Source of the DNA: Anaerolineae bacterium
GTDB lineage: Bacteria; Chloroflexota; Anaerolineae; Aggregatilineales; UBA3940
Length of the DNA: 64,000 nt
Direction: 5' to 3'
Assembly: GCA_016926255.1 (NCBI GenBank)
Contig: JAFGOY010000049.1
Span: forward strand, 1-64,000
In this document: piece after piece, positions 44,481-53,630 of the stretch
Layout of the letters: each line of letters starts with the position of its first letter
How positions within the stretch are numbered: the first letter of the stretch is position 1
Notes under the pieces: generated by a model
Database searches by the model: none
What the model was told of the DNA's origin: nothing
What the model saw: the letters and a program-made list of their open reading frames with translations, nothing else
Position numbers and translations under genes: made by a program

Positions 44481-45227
44481 GAACTCCGGTATCCACGCTC
44501 CGGCAGCGAGAAGCAGATCGGAAAATGCATCGCGGGGACTGCCCGCTTCGACTGGCGGGATATGCCGATGGACGGCCTCGGTTCCACGCACCAACTGGTG
44601 GAAGGTTTCGCCGGGGTGATGCCGCTTGAACAGCCCATGCTGGCTGACATGGCAGCGGGCCGCTTCTGCTTTGGCATCCAGCCAGGGGCCGATATCAACT
44701 GCCAGATGCGCCGGGTTGCTGTCATTCCAGATGTGGTCGTCAATCCCCGGCACTTTCGCCGCGAAGGAGTAGAACAGGACTTCGCCGCCTTCCTGCTCGA
44801 CGGCTGCTTTGGCCGCTTCATGCACCAGTTGGTGGGCCGGGTGCCCGTACTCACCATCGGTGCCGTGCGCCAGCACGACCTCTGCCTCTACCTGATGAAT
44901 GACGCGCCGGATTTCGCCAACCAGCGTGTCGAAGTCAGCTTCAAACGGGTACAACTCTTCACCGGGGCCAACCAGCGGATCGACATAATCCAGAATGTAG
45001 ACACTAGTCGCCCCCAACTGCTCCGCCGCGCAGTAGAGCTCCTGTTCGCGAACCGCGCCCAGTTCCGAACGCTCACAGACCGGCGGATCGCCCATTTCCC
45101 CACCTTCGCCCCGTGTGGCACAGAGAATGTGAACGCCGACTCCGTGTGAGCTTAGAAGCGCCAGAATCCCACCGGTCAGCATTGTCTCGTCGTCAGGATG
45201 CGCACCTACCACCAAAACCGATTTCAT
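44475..45227 (-). CDS. PIG-L/LmbE family N-acetylglucosamine deacetylase
   Basis: This 250-aa zinc hydrolase has the metal-binding GAHPDDE motif (about 8-14) and the later YGHPAHQ motif. Family members remove acetyl groups from GlcNAc conjugates such as GlcNAc-inositol, GlcNAc-malate or GlcNAc-PI, and others act on small conjugates. The substrate here is unknown. The ATG at 45227 has AGGA 7 nt upstream; the frame extends further upstream without support. Confidence 0.93.
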   Translation of the reverse strand: MKSVLVVGAHPDDETMLTGGILALLSSHGVGVHILCATRGEGGEMGDPPVCERSELGAVREQELYCAAEQLGATSVYILDYVDPLVGPGEELYPFEADFDTLVGEIRRVIHQVEAEVVLAHGTDGEYGHPAHQLVHEAAKAAVEQEGGEVLFYSFAAKVPGIDDHIWNDSNPAHLAVDIGPWLDAKAEAARCHVSQHGLFKRHHPGETFHQLVRGTEAVHRHIPPVEAGSPRDAFSDLLLAAGAWIPEFL

Positions 45228-45296
45228 TTTATTTCCTGTATGTCTATCATTCAAAATCACCGCTTGTGAGGATAGCATCCCGCTTCACTCAAATCA

Positions 45297-45323
45297 AAAA
45301 GCCAGGCGGCAAACCTGGCTTTT
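45297..45323 (-). terminator. Rho-independent terminator
   Basis: AAAAGCCAGG and CCTGGCTTTT form a 10-bp stem with a 7-nt loop and T runs on both sides. It lies 38 nt after the small membrane protein gene on the minus strand. Confidence 0.85.
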
Positions 45324-45360
45324 CTCGATTCGACATCCTGCTTACCACGCGGAAGGCGGT

Positions 45361-45618
45361 TTATTCCATCTCCTCGATAACGTTTGAGAACACATTGCCG
45401 ACAGATGGCCCCATCAACGCCAATACCGCCGGTGCAAGCACCGAGAGCAGGCAACCGACGATGATGCACAGCACGATCAACCCACCAATAACGATCAGGA
45501 TGATTGCCCAGGTTGGCAGTTTCTTCTTATCCTCGGATGGCATCATTGGCGCATCTGCAAGCCGCAGCATCACAAGGCTGATCAGGTACCGAACGAACAA
45601 AATGCCCCAGGTCTTCAT
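45361..45618 (-). CDS. Small hypothetical membrane protein
   Basis: This 85-aa protein has an N-terminal hydrophobic segment (about 5-20), a charged stretch PSEDKKKLPTW, and a strong membrane helix (about 38-60) with cysteines. A short acidic end (VIEEME) follows. GAGGAG is 8 nt upstream of the ATG, and a terminator follows. I do not recognise a family. A shorter start at Met25 would give a single-span protein. Confidence 0.7.
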   Translation of the reverse strand: MKTWGILFVRYLISLVMLRLADAPMMPSEDKKKLPTWAIILIVIGGLIVLCIIVGCLLSVLAPAVLALMGPSVGNVFSNVIEEME

Positions 45619-45745
45619 TGTTGTATTCTCCTCACTTATCAGCGATGATTGAATTCGAATGCATCATACATTGACCCGGTTAGATGGTCAAGCGAAGCAA
45701 ACCCGGTGCAATCACTTGATGACAAGGCCACCTCAGGTGAGAACT

Positions 45746-47365
45746 ATGAACACGGATATCATTCTTTACAACGGGAGAATCTATACCCAGCAGACTGATC
45801 GCCCCTGGGTGTCGGCGCTTGCTGTCCACGAGGGCCGGATCGTCGCACATGGCGATGACGACGAACTCCGTCCTGTGATGACTCCCGGCAGCGAAGCGGT
45901 CGATCTTGGACAGCGCCTTGTGATCCCCGGTCTGGTCGATGCCCATGTGCATCTCGCGTGGTACGCCGATTTTCTGCGCGACGTTGATCTGACGCGGGCA
46001 TCGTCAGCCCGCCACGCTGCCGAACTGGTCGGCAAACGCGCCCGGCAGACACCTCCCGGCGAATGGGTTCACGGACGCGGCTGGTCGCAGGAGCGCTGGC
46101 CCGACCACACCTTCCCGACCGCTGTAATTCTCGACGAATGCGTTCCCGACCACCCTGTTTCCCTTGATGCGCAGTCGGGCCACGCCTTATGGGTCAACAG
46201 CCTTGCGCTGGCGCGGTCGAGCATCACCGCCAGCACCCCCGATCCGACCGGCGGCAGAATCGCGCGGGATGAATCGGGCAGACCGACCGGCGTCCTGCTC
46301 GAAAACGCAATGGAACTGGTCACCCGCATGATCCCCCGGCCAACGCCGGAACAGATGATCGACAGGATGAAAGAAGCCCTCGCCCGCGCGAACCGGGCCG
46401 GGCTGACCGGCGTCCACGATTTCGACGGGGCGCTGGCTTTCCAGGTTTTTCAGATACTCAAAGCGTCGGGTGATCTTTCCCTGCGCATCGTGAAAAACAT
46501 CCCGATCGATTTGCTCGACCATGCCGTTGAACTTGGTTTACGCTGGGGATTTGGCGACGACCTCCTGCGTATCGGCGGGGTAAAGCAGTTCGCCGACGGC
46601 GCACTCGGATCGCGCACCGCCTGGATGCTCGCCCCGTTCGAAGACAACCCGGACAACCTGGGGATCAGCACCACCGGCCCGCAAATACTCCTCGACAATG
46701 CCCGCCGGGCCAGTATCGCCGGGCTGCCGTCGGCGATCCACGCCATCGGCGACCGGGCGGTCCGGGAGGTGCTCGACATCTACGAGATGCTCCGCCGGGA
46801 GGAAGCCGCACGGGGCATTTTACCCAACCAGATGCCGCACCGGATCGAACATGTGCAGCTTATCGATCCCGACGACATCCCCCGGCTGGCCAAACTGGGG
46901 ATCATCGCCTCGATGCAGCCCATCCACGCCACCTCGGATATGGAAATGGCCGACCGCTACTGGGGGGATCGCGCCGACCATGCCTACGACTGGCGCAGCC
47001 AGCTCGACGCGGGGGCGGTGCTTGCCTTTGGCAGCGACGCCCCGGTCGAGCCTATCGAGCCGCTGGGCAACATACAGGCAGCGGTCACCCGCCGCCGCAG
47101 TGACGGCGCGCCGGGGCCATCGGGATGGAGATCGAGGGCGGACAGTAGTGGACGGTTGACCGTCGAAGAAGCCCTGCGTGGGTTCACCATTGGTCCGGCC
47201 ATCGCCGCCGGGATGGGAGATCGGTGCGGGCGGCTTGCACCCGGCTATCTGGCCGACCTGACCGTGCTGGGGCAGGACATCTTCACCCGCGACCCAATGA
47301 CAATTGGCGAGACGGAGGTGCTGGCGGTGATGGTCAACGGGCGCTGGGTGTTTACTGACCTGTAG
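45746..47365 (+). CDS. YtcJ-type metal-dependent amidohydrolase
   Basis: This 539-aa protein belongs to the COG1574 amidohydrolases. It has the VDAHVHLAW metal motif, HGRGWSQERW, and LDAQSGHALWVNS, then a catalytic region GVKQFADGALGSRTAWML and ASMQPIHATSD. The C-terminal FGSDAPVEP and GYLADLTVL are typical. Substrates of the family are poorly known (exoenzyme regulators, N-substituted formamides, amides). AGGTGA lies 7 nt upstream of the chosen ATG. It is separate from the main purine island and the link is uncertain. Confidence 0.9.
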   Translation: MNTDIILYNGRIYTQQTDRPWVSALAVHEGRIVAHGDDDELRPVMTPGSEAVDLGQRLVIPGLVDAHVHLAWYADFLRDVDLTRASSARHAAELVGKRARQTPPGEWVHGRGWSQERWPDHTFPTAVILDECVPDHPVSLDAQSGHALWVNSLALARSSITASTPDPTGGRIARDESGRPTGVLLENAMELVTRMIPRPTPEQMIDRMKEALARANRAGLTGVHDFDGALAFQVFQILKASGDLSLRIVKNIPIDLLDHAVELGLRWGFGDDLLRIGGVKQFADGALGSRTAWMLAPFEDNPDNLGISTTGPQILLDNARRASIAGLPSAIHAIGDRAVREVLDIYEMLRREEAARGILPNQMPHRIEHVQLIDPDDIPRLAKLGIIASMQPIHATSDMEMADRYWGDRADHAYDWRSQLDAGAVLAFGSDAPVEPIEPLGNIQAAVTRRRSDGAPGPSGWRSRADSSGRLTVEEALRGFTIGPAIAAGMGDRCGRLAPGYLADLTVLGQDIFTRDPMTIGETEVLAVMVNGRWVFTDL

Positions 47366-47437
47366 TGGGTATTACCCTGTACAGTTTGGTTGTAGAATAC
47401 AGGAGTTGATTCCAGTTCACACGCAACAGGAGGCTCG

Positions 47438-48739
47438 ATGAGTATAACATTTCCTCCTCCCGGTTATATCCCGGTCGAATCGGCCATAGAGGGGATCGAA
47501 ATCTACAAGCCTGCCCCGGTCGAGGAGAAGCAGCCCGATACGGTCGATTTCTCCTGCCCGCAGTGCGGCGCGAAGACGGCCTACAGCATCGCGGATGGAG
47601 GACTTAAATGCACCAGCTGCGGCTTCTACGAACCGCCAGCCAAAGAGATCGTCGGTAGGGGCGCTCAGGAATTCGAGTTCAAGGTCGAAACGATGGAGCA
47701 GGCCGCACGCGGATGGGGCCAGGCACGCAAGCAGATCGAGTGCCAGTCATGCTACGCGATCACTGTCCTGCCCCCCGGCCAGATGACCCTCACCTGCCCG
47801 TTCTGCGGATCGAGCAGCGTGGTTCAGGGAGACGCTTCTCAGGATGCCCTACGTCCCCGGTTCATCATCCCCTTCAAACAAACCCTGGAGGAGTGCCGGG
47901 CCAAAGTCGACGAGTGGCTGGGAAGCAACTGGCTCACCCCACGCAAGCTACGCCAGGTGGCCGGACTGGGCACCTTCACGACCATCTACCTGCCCTTCTG
48001 GACATTCGACGCGAAAACGCTCGCCACCTGGCGCGCGCAGGTCGGCTACGACCACACAGAGCGCTACTACTCGAACGGTGAATGGAAAACCCGAACGGTT
48101 ACCCAATGGCGCTGGGAATCGGGCAATGTCAGCAGGCTTTTTGACGATCTCCTCGTTTCAGGTACAGCGAAGATCAAAGAAGGCGTGCTGGCACGCATCA
48201 ACACCTTCAACATGAATAACCTCGCACCCTATGAAGCGACCTACCTGGCCGGGTATCAGGCCCAATCATATGACACCCCACTCGAAACGGCCTGGGAAAA
48301 CGGGCGGAGTCAGATGCGTGAAGATACGCGGCTGGCCTGCCGCGCCAACGCACTCGACCATGGTGGGGATCACATCCGCAGCTTCACGATGGAGCTTGAT
48401 TTCGGCGACGAAAGCTGGCGACACATCCTGCTGCCCGTCTATCTGGCGACCTATGACTACGGGGAGGAGAATTACCAGGTAGTGGTCAACGGGGAGACGG
48501 GAGCGGTCGGCGGAGAACGCCCTATCGATTGGACGAAGATCATCATATTGATAGCAGCAGCCCTGGCTCTAACGGTCGTTGCCGGGCTGATCGGAATAGC
48601 AGTTCCCCCACTGTTATGCGTGGCCGGGATGCTGTTTATCGGCACGATTGTTGGGGCGATTGCACTTGTGTCTTATGCGCAATCCATCATCGATCCCAAC
48701 CGCACCCGCTGGACACCGTTCAGGAGGAAAACATCGTGA
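47438..48739 (+). CDS. Zinc-ribbon membrane protein, first of a pair
   Basis: This 433-aa protein has two zinc ribbons: CPQC/CTSC (about 40-61) and CQSC/CPFC (about 102-124). A large soluble domain follows with LRQVAGLGTFTTIYLPFWTF and a HILLPVYLATYDY region, ending in VNGETGAVGGERP. Two hydrophobic helices (about 370-415) close the chain. It resembles TFIIB-type zinc-ribbon proteins of unknown role in Chloroflexota and Firmicutes. It starts with AGGAGG 5 nt upstream and overlaps the next gene by 4 nt. Confidence 0.8.
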   Translation: MSITFPPPGYIPVESAIEGIEIYKPAPVEEKQPDTVDFSCPQCGAKTAYSIADGGLKCTSCGFYEPPAKEIVGRGAQEFEFKVETMEQAARGWGQARKQIECQSCYAITVLPPGQMTLTCPFCGSSSVVQGDASQDALRPRFIIPFKQTLEECRAKVDEWLGSNWLTPRKLRQVAGLGTFTTIYLPFWTFDAKTLATWRAQVGYDHTERYYSNGEWKTRTVTQWRWESGNVSRLFDDLLVSGTAKIKEGVLARINTFNMNNLAPYEATYLAGYQAQSYDTPLETAWENGRSQMREDTRLACRANALDHGGDHIRSFTMELDFGDESWRHILLPVYLATYDYGEENYQVVVNGETGAVGGERPIDWTKIIILIAAALALTVVAGLIGIAVPPLLCVAGMLFIGTIVGAIALVSYAQSIIDPNRTRWTPFRRKTS

Positions 48740-49836
48740 GCCAACCAGTTGACTGGTCTGCATTATGGAACATCGAGTGCCAGGCTGTGGCCTGTGAACA
48801 CTGCAACAACGCCTACCTAGTTCCCTCCAGCGTCGGCGTCGTTCGCTGCCCAACCTGCCAGGGGGACGATCTCGATCCCCTGGAAGCGGACGCGGAGCAG
48901 ATGGCCTATTCACAGCCGCCGGAACTTGTGCTGGGCTACACCATCGAGGAAACGAATGCGCTACAGCGCATCCTCAAGTTTACCGACAATATTCCACTCC
49001 GGCCAAAGGATATCCAGCCGCAGAATCTGCGCGGGCGTCTGCGAAGGGTATATCTTCCCATGTGGCTGGTCGATGGCGACATACAGGCCACCTGGCAGGC
49101 CGAGGCGGGGTATTTCTACGAGGTCGTCAGTCACCGCGAACAGCTTGCCAGCGGGCAGTGGCAGTCACGCGAAGTCAAAGAGCGACGCACCCGCTGGGAG
49201 CCGCGTGTCGGGCGGCTTGCCCGCCACTACGACAACGTGATCGCCCCGGCGCTGGAACGCTTCGGGAGAATCCGGCAGGCGCTCGGTGACAGCGATATTT
49301 CGAAGGCGGCGGCTTACACACCGGAGGCCGTTCAATCTGCTTTCGTCTGCCTGCCCGACCGGTCACCCGACGACGCCTGGGCAGAGGCGATCAAGGGTTT
49401 CCAATCATCCGCCGCCGAGGAATGCCGAAAAGCGGCAGAGGCGGACGAAATCCGTGAGTACCGCTGGTCACCGGAGGTCGAGAAACGCAACTGGACCCAA
49501 CTACTGATCCCGTTCTATTCGACCTACTATCTAGATGACGAGGGTGAGCCGAGGATGATCTACATCAACGGGCAGACCGGGCAGGTCTGGGGCCACCGCC
49601 AGACTTCGTTGAGACGTGCCCAGACCGCCGCCCTGATCTCGGCAGGCGTGGCGCTGCTGTTCTTCGTGTTGAGCCTGCTGGCTTTCTTCCTGGCGGTTGC
49701 CGTGCCGCCGGTCGTCGCTCTTGGCGTGATCGGCCTGCTGGTAGCGGCTGTGTTCGGCATCGTAGGGCTGGTGCGGCTGCTCCATGCCTCGCAGTTCAAC
49801 AAGAAAAATCAGGCTGATCTCGGATTTACACTCTGA
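48736..49836 (+). CDS. Zinc-ribbon membrane protein, second of a pair
   Basis: This 366-aa protein is a paralogue of the preceding gene. It has one zinc ribbon (CEHC/CPTC, about 17-38), then LRRVYLPMWLVDGD aligned with the LPFWTFD region of its neighbour, and LLIPFYSTYYLDD followed by INGQTGQVWG. Two membrane helices (about 290-340) end the protein. The GTG at 48736 overlaps the previous stop as GTGA and has a perfect AGGAGG 8 nt upstream. The longer frame upstream lies inside the first gene and is rejected. The two probably form a complex. Confidence 0.82.
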   Translation: MSQPVDWSALWNIECQAVACEHCNNAYLVPSSVGVVRCPTCQGDDLDPLEADAEQMAYSQPPELVLGYTIEETNALQRILKFTDNIPLRPKDIQPQNLRGRLRRVYLPMWLVDGDIQATWQAEAGYFYEVVSHREQLASGQWQSREVKERRTRWEPRVGRLARHYDNVIAPALERFGRIRQALGDSDISKAAAYTPEAVQSAFVCLPDRSPDDAWAEAIKGFQSSAAEECRKAAEADEIREYRWSPEVEKRNWTQLLIPFYSTYYLDDEGEPRMIYINGQTGQVWGHRQTSLRRAQTAALISAGVALLFFVLSLLAFFLAVAVPPVVALGVIGLLVAAVFGIVGLVRLLHASQFNKKNQADLGFTL

Positions 49837-49842
49837 CAAAAA

Positions 49843-49877
49843 AACAGGGAGCCGTTCGAGCAGATTGGCTCCCTGTT
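49843..49877. terminator. Terminator, copy 2 of a repeated element
   Basis: AACAGGGAGCC and GGCTCCCTGTT form an 11-bp stem with a 13-nt loop between convergent genes. The A run before it gives a T run on the minus strand, so it best serves the aminopeptidase gene. Stem and flank (GATTCACTT) match the element at 38625-38664. Confidence 0.8.
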
Positions 49878-49906
49878 GGATTCACTTCGATGCAGTGCAG
49901 ATCGCC

Positions 49907-51013
49907 TTACACCTGGAATTCACCATCCTTATAGAACAACACGTCGTCGACATAAATCTCGCCGCCCGACCGCATATCGCAGATCATGTCCCAGTGGAGA
50001 GCCGATTCGTTCACCGAGCCGGTTTCCGGGTAGCCATGCCCCAATGCAATGTGGAACGTCCCGCCGATCTTTTCATCGTATAAAATATTGCCCGTGAACT
50101 GCTGGATGTTCTCATTGGTGGCAATCGCAAACTCGCCGACCCACCGCGCCCCGGCATCGACATCGAGGATGCTGTTGAGATAGTCCTCGCCCTTCGAGGC
50201 GGTCGCCTTTACCGCTTTGCCATTCTCGAACTTAAGCTCGACATCGCGGGCTTCGTGACCGTCATAGATCGCCGGGTAGGTGAAGCGCACCCAGCCGTTG
50301 ACCGAGTCTTCGACCGGGCCGGTGAATATCTCACCGTCGGGCATGTTGTTGTCGCCATCGGCATTGATAAATACCCGGTCCTTGATCGAGAGCGTCAGAT
50401 CAACATTTTCAGCCTTGACGACCACCCGATCTTTCCCCTTCAGCCATTCGACCAGCCGCTGCTGCTCCGCCGATTTCTGCTTCCAGTAAGCAACGGGATC
50501 ATCCAGGTGAACCATGCAGGCTCCATAAACAAAATCCTCGTACTCGCTCAGGCTCATGCCTGCTTCCTGGGCGCTGGCCTCGGTCGGCAGTTCGGTCAGT
50601 GCCCAGCGAAGCGCGCCAGTCGATTGGCGATCCATGAATACCTTCCAGTAAGGGGTTTCGCTTTTCTTGAGCAGTTGAGCCTTTCGCGCATCGACGTTCG
50701 TCAGGCGCTTGGTATTGGACGAGGCCCGCAGCGCAAAGCGCACGTCAATGGTTTCCATCAGCCAGATATTTAACGGATTCGGCTTTTCGATCAATTCGTC
50801 GCTGCCGTATTTAAGCAGGATTTCGTTCGCCGCAGTCGGGTCGACGCGAAAGATGCCGTAGGCCCCGGCCTGCAAGACTTCTTTGTACACGGCCAGCCCC
50901 AGCGGTTCGGCGAGCGGATCGTAGAGGTGGATCATCGCCAGGTCTCCCGGCCGGACTTTCGCCGAGTAATGCACCAGAAGCTGTGCCAGTTTATCGATTC
51001 TTGGGTCGTTCAT
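49907..51013 (-). CDS. M29-family aminopeptidase
   Basis: This 368-aa metalloaminopeptidase (AmpS/AmpT type) removes N-terminal residues from peptides. Family parts are the N-terminal ALRASSNTKRL region, NMPDGEIFTGPVEDSVNG, EFAIATNENIQQFTGNILYDEKIGGT with catalytic Glu residues, and HIALGHGYPETG with the HWDMICDM metal-binding segment. AGGAG lies 6 nt upstream. It is monocistronic with a terminator after it. Length is close to the usual 370-410. Confidence 0.94.
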   Translation of the reverse strand: MNDPRIDKLAQLLVHYSAKVRPGDLAMIHLYDPLAEPLGLAVYKEVLQAGAYGIFRVDPTAANEILLKYGSDELIEKPNPLNIWLMETIDVRFALRASSNTKRLTNVDARKAQLLKKSETPYWKVFMDRQSTGALRWALTELPTEASAQEAGMSLSEYEDFVYGACMVHLDDPVAYWKQKSAEQQRLVEWLKGKDRVVVKAENVDLTLSIKDRVFINADGDNNMPDGEIFTGPVEDSVNGWVRFTYPAIYDGHEARDVELKFENGKAVKATASKGEDYLNSILDVDAGARWVGEFAIATNENIQQFTGNILYDEKIGGTFHIALGHGYPETGSVNESALHWDMICDMRSGGEIYVDDVLFYKDGEFQV

Positions 51014-51128
51014 GATTATCTCCTAACTACCATCGGGGAATGTACTGATGTATCTATTCATGAAGTTCAGGTATCTTTAGCATACCTCGATCAGATAGTT
51101 AGCGCATAACGTTCGCCTGATACGCCTG

Positions 51129-51158
51129 TTGACACTCACTCAGTGCTGGTGATAGACT
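51129..51158 (+). promoter_or_regulatory. Sigma-70-type promoter of the dGTPase gene
   Basis: A perfect -35 TTGACA (51129-51134) is followed after 18 bp by TAGACT (51153-51158), with TG-A just before it as an extended -10. It lies about 40 nt upstream of the GTG start. This is the clearest promoter in the window. Confidence 0.7.
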
Positions 51159-51200
51159 GCCTAAACATCACCCGTAACAGATGGGGAAAAGGACAATAAG

Positions 51201-52361
51201 GTGATATACACACGAGAGCAAATCGAAGAAAGAGAACGGCAGTATCTCGCTCCCTACGGTATGAAAAGCGCCGATACCCAGGGCCGAAAGTATCCCGAAC
51301 CAGAACCGACACACCGAACCACGTTTCAACGCGACCGCGACCGTGTTTTACACACCACCGCCTTCCGGCGTCTCGAATACAAGACCCAGGTATTCATCAA
51401 TCACGAGGGCGATTATTACCGGACACGCCTCACCCATACACTGGAAGTCGCACAGGTGGGGCGGACAATCGCCCGCGCACTGGGCGCAAACGAAGACCTG
51501 ATCGAAGCGATCTGTCTCGCCCACGATGTCGGGCACCCACCGTTTGGACATTCTGGCGAGGTAACTCTGGCCCGGCTGATGGAAGATCACGGTGGATTCG
51601 ATCATAACCAGCAGTCGCTGCGGATCGTCACTTATCTTGAGCGGCGTTATCCGGCTTATAATGGTCTCAACCTCACCTTCGAAGTATGCGAAGGCATCGT
51701 CAAACACGAGACGGAATACGACGTAAGTTCGGTCGCGCCGGAATACAAACCCGATCTCCTTGCCAACCTGGAAGCCCAGATCGCCAACGTCGCCGACGAA
51801 CTGGCCTATACTGCCCACGATCTCGATGATGGCCTCTACGCGGGGTTGATTAGCCCCTGGCAGGTCGACGGACTGGGATTATGGGAACTGGGCCGCGAGG
51901 AAATCAATTTCAAGACCGAAGACTTCGACGAGATGACCCGCCACCGGCTTATTCGCCGGTTGATCGGTGTGCTGGTGCGTGACGTTGTCGAAGCCACCAA
52001 CAAACGATTGATGGAAGCCAAACCCCAATCGGTGGAGGAGCTTCAGCGCCTCCCGACAACCTTGATCGGTCACAGCGACGAAATCGGCGCGATGGTGCGC
52101 GAGTTGAAGAACTTCCTCTACGAGAATATGTACCGCCATTACCGGGTCATCCGGATGGCGCAGAAAGCCGAAAAGTTCATCACGGAACTGTTTAACGCCT
52201 ATATCGCTGAACCATCCCAACTGCCCAATTCGACAAAGGAGCGCTGGAAAGCGGGAGACGATCAGCTGGAGCGAGTGGTTTGTGACTATCTCGCCGGAAT
52301 GACCGACCGCTACGCATTGCAAGAATACCAGAAGCTGTTCGACCCATTCACACGCCCGTAA
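51201..52361 (+). CDS. dgt: dGTP triphosphohydrolase (HD domain)
   Basis: This 386-aa HD-domain protein cleaves dGTP or related dNTPs to nucleoside and triphosphate. Metal-binding residues are His79 in LTHTLEV and His108-Asp109 in LAHDVGHPPFGHSGE, with ELAYTAHDLDDG completing the site. The N-terminal FQRDRDRVLHTTAFRRL is typical of the Dgt-like subgroup. The start is GTG at 51201 with AAAAGG about 8 nt upstream. It is the first gene of a plus-strand run and is preceded by a good promoter. Confidence 0.94.
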   Translation: MIYTREQIEERERQYLAPYGMKSADTQGRKYPEPEPTHRTTFQRDRDRVLHTTAFRRLEYKTQVFINHEGDYYRTRLTHTLEVAQVGRTIARALGANEDLIEAICLAHDVGHPPFGHSGEVTLARLMEDHGGFDHNQQSLRIVTYLERRYPAYNGLNLTFEVCEGIVKHETEYDVSSVAPEYKPDLLANLEAQIANVADELAYTAHDLDDGLYAGLISPWQVDGLGLWELGREEINFKTEDFDEMTRHRLIRRLIGVLVRDVVEATNKRLMEAKPQSVEELQRLPTTLIGHSDEIGAMVRELKNFLYENMYRHYRVIRMAQKAEKFITELFNAYIAEPSQLPNSTKERWKAGDDQLERVVCDYLAGMTDRYALQEYQKLFDPFTRP

Positions 52362-52503
52362 CGGAGAGATTATTGCAGAAAGCAATCATTTACGGCGCGT
52401 GCCTTGACATACCTGGGCTTTTGCGACATCCTATCGACCTTAGTGGTCGGCTGTTGAAATGAACGAATTTCACCTGAGTCTCATCGTCCACTAAGGAATT
52501 CCC

Positions 52504-53595
52504 GTGAGTGAGCGCCAGTATTGGGTAAGCTTCAGTCTTGTAAAAGGCATTGGCCCAGTTCGGGTGCGCCAACTGCTTGACACTTTCGGTTCGCTTAAAG
52601 AAGCCTGGCATGCCTCTGAAAGGGCGATTCGAGAAGCAGGGATTGACCGGCGCACCCTGGAAAGTCTGACCGCCACGCGTCGCGAGATCGACCCGGCGGC
52701 TGAACTGGCACGGCTGGACAAGCTCGGCATCGCAGTGCTGACCTGGGATGACGAAGAGTATCCTTCGCTGCTGGCACAGCTTCGCCCCATCGACCAGGCC
52801 CCACCGTTGATTTACCTGCGCGGGAGCCTGGCACAAACCGACGAATGGGCAATCGCAGTGGTAGGCACCCGCTCGGCAACTGCCTACGGGCGGCAGGTCG
52901 CTTACCGAGTCTCCGGGGAACTAGCCTTGAACGGACTGACGATAGTCAGCGGGTTGGCGCTTGGCATCGACGCGGAAGCGCATCTCGCGGCGCTTGAAAA
53001 CCGGCAGCGAACGATTGCTGTATTACCGTGCGGGTTGGATACAATCTATCCACCTGAACATCGAAATCTGGTTGCTCGCATCATTCAACAGGGGGCGGTG
53101 ATCAGCCCTTTCCCACTGGGGACAAAGCCGCTGCGCACCAACTTCAACGCGCGCAACCGGGTGTTGAGCGGGCTGGCGCGGGCGGTGGCCGTTGTAGAAG
53201 CAAGTGATAAGAGCGGTGCATTGATCACGGCGGGCTATGCGCTTGACCAGGGTCGCCCGGTGTTTGCTGTTCCTGGTAATATCACGGCGCGAAGCAGTGC
53301 GGGCACGAACCGGTTGATCCAGGATGGCGCTCACCCGGTTCTATCGGCGCAAGATATACTTGAAGGGCTGGCCCTTGATCACCTTCCCCAGCATATCAAT
53401 GCCGTAAATGCGCTGCCACCAATGAGCGCAGTCGAACAGGCCATCCTCGAATCGCTTTCGGCAGAACCGCAGCATATCGACGAGCTATCCAGCCACTGCT
53501 CGCTCCCGGTTGCGACAGTGAGTAGCTCGCTGGTCATATTGGAACTTAAAGGACTGGTCAGGCAGGTTGGACATATGATATATGTTCGGGCCTGA
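52504..53595 (+). CDS. dprA: DNA-processing protein DprA, full length
   Basis: This 363-aa protein has an N-terminal HhH/SAM-like part, the Rossmann-like core (VVGTRSATAYGRQVA, IVSGLALGIDAEAH, AVLPCGLDTIYP, FNARNRVLSGLARA, GALITAGYALDQGR) and a C-terminal winged helix (about 300-363) ending with VRQVGHMIYVRA. It protects incoming single-stranded DNA and recruits RecA in transformation. The start is GTG with GGA 7 nt upstream. The next gene may start at the stop of this one. It usually neighbours topA, and here topA is two genes away. Confidence 0.94.
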   Translation: MSERQYWVSFSLVKGIGPVRVRQLLDTFGSLKEAWHASERAIREAGIDRRTLESLTATRREIDPAAELARLDKLGIAVLTWDDEEYPSLLAQLRPIDQAPPLIYLRGSLAQTDEWAIAVVGTRSATAYGRQVAYRVSGELALNGLTIVSGLALGIDAEAHLAALENRQRTIAVLPCGLDTIYPPEHRNLVARIIQQGAVISPFPLGTKPLRTNFNARNRVLSGLARAVAVVEASDKSGALITAGYALDQGRPVFAVPGNITARSSAGTNRLIQDGAHPVLSAQDILEGLALDHLPQHINAVNALPPMSAVEQAILESLSAEPQHIDELSSHCSLPVATVSSSLVILELKGLVRQVGHMIYVRA

Positions 53596-53630
53596 TGAAG
53601 CAGCAGTCCATCAAAAAGGAAATGGTCAAC

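Noticed and set aside
48529-48735. Upstream part of the long frame for the second zinc-ribbon protein
   Set aside because: It lies inside the first zinc-ribbon gene in another frame; the GTG at 48736 has an ideal AGGAGG site and a GTGA overlap.
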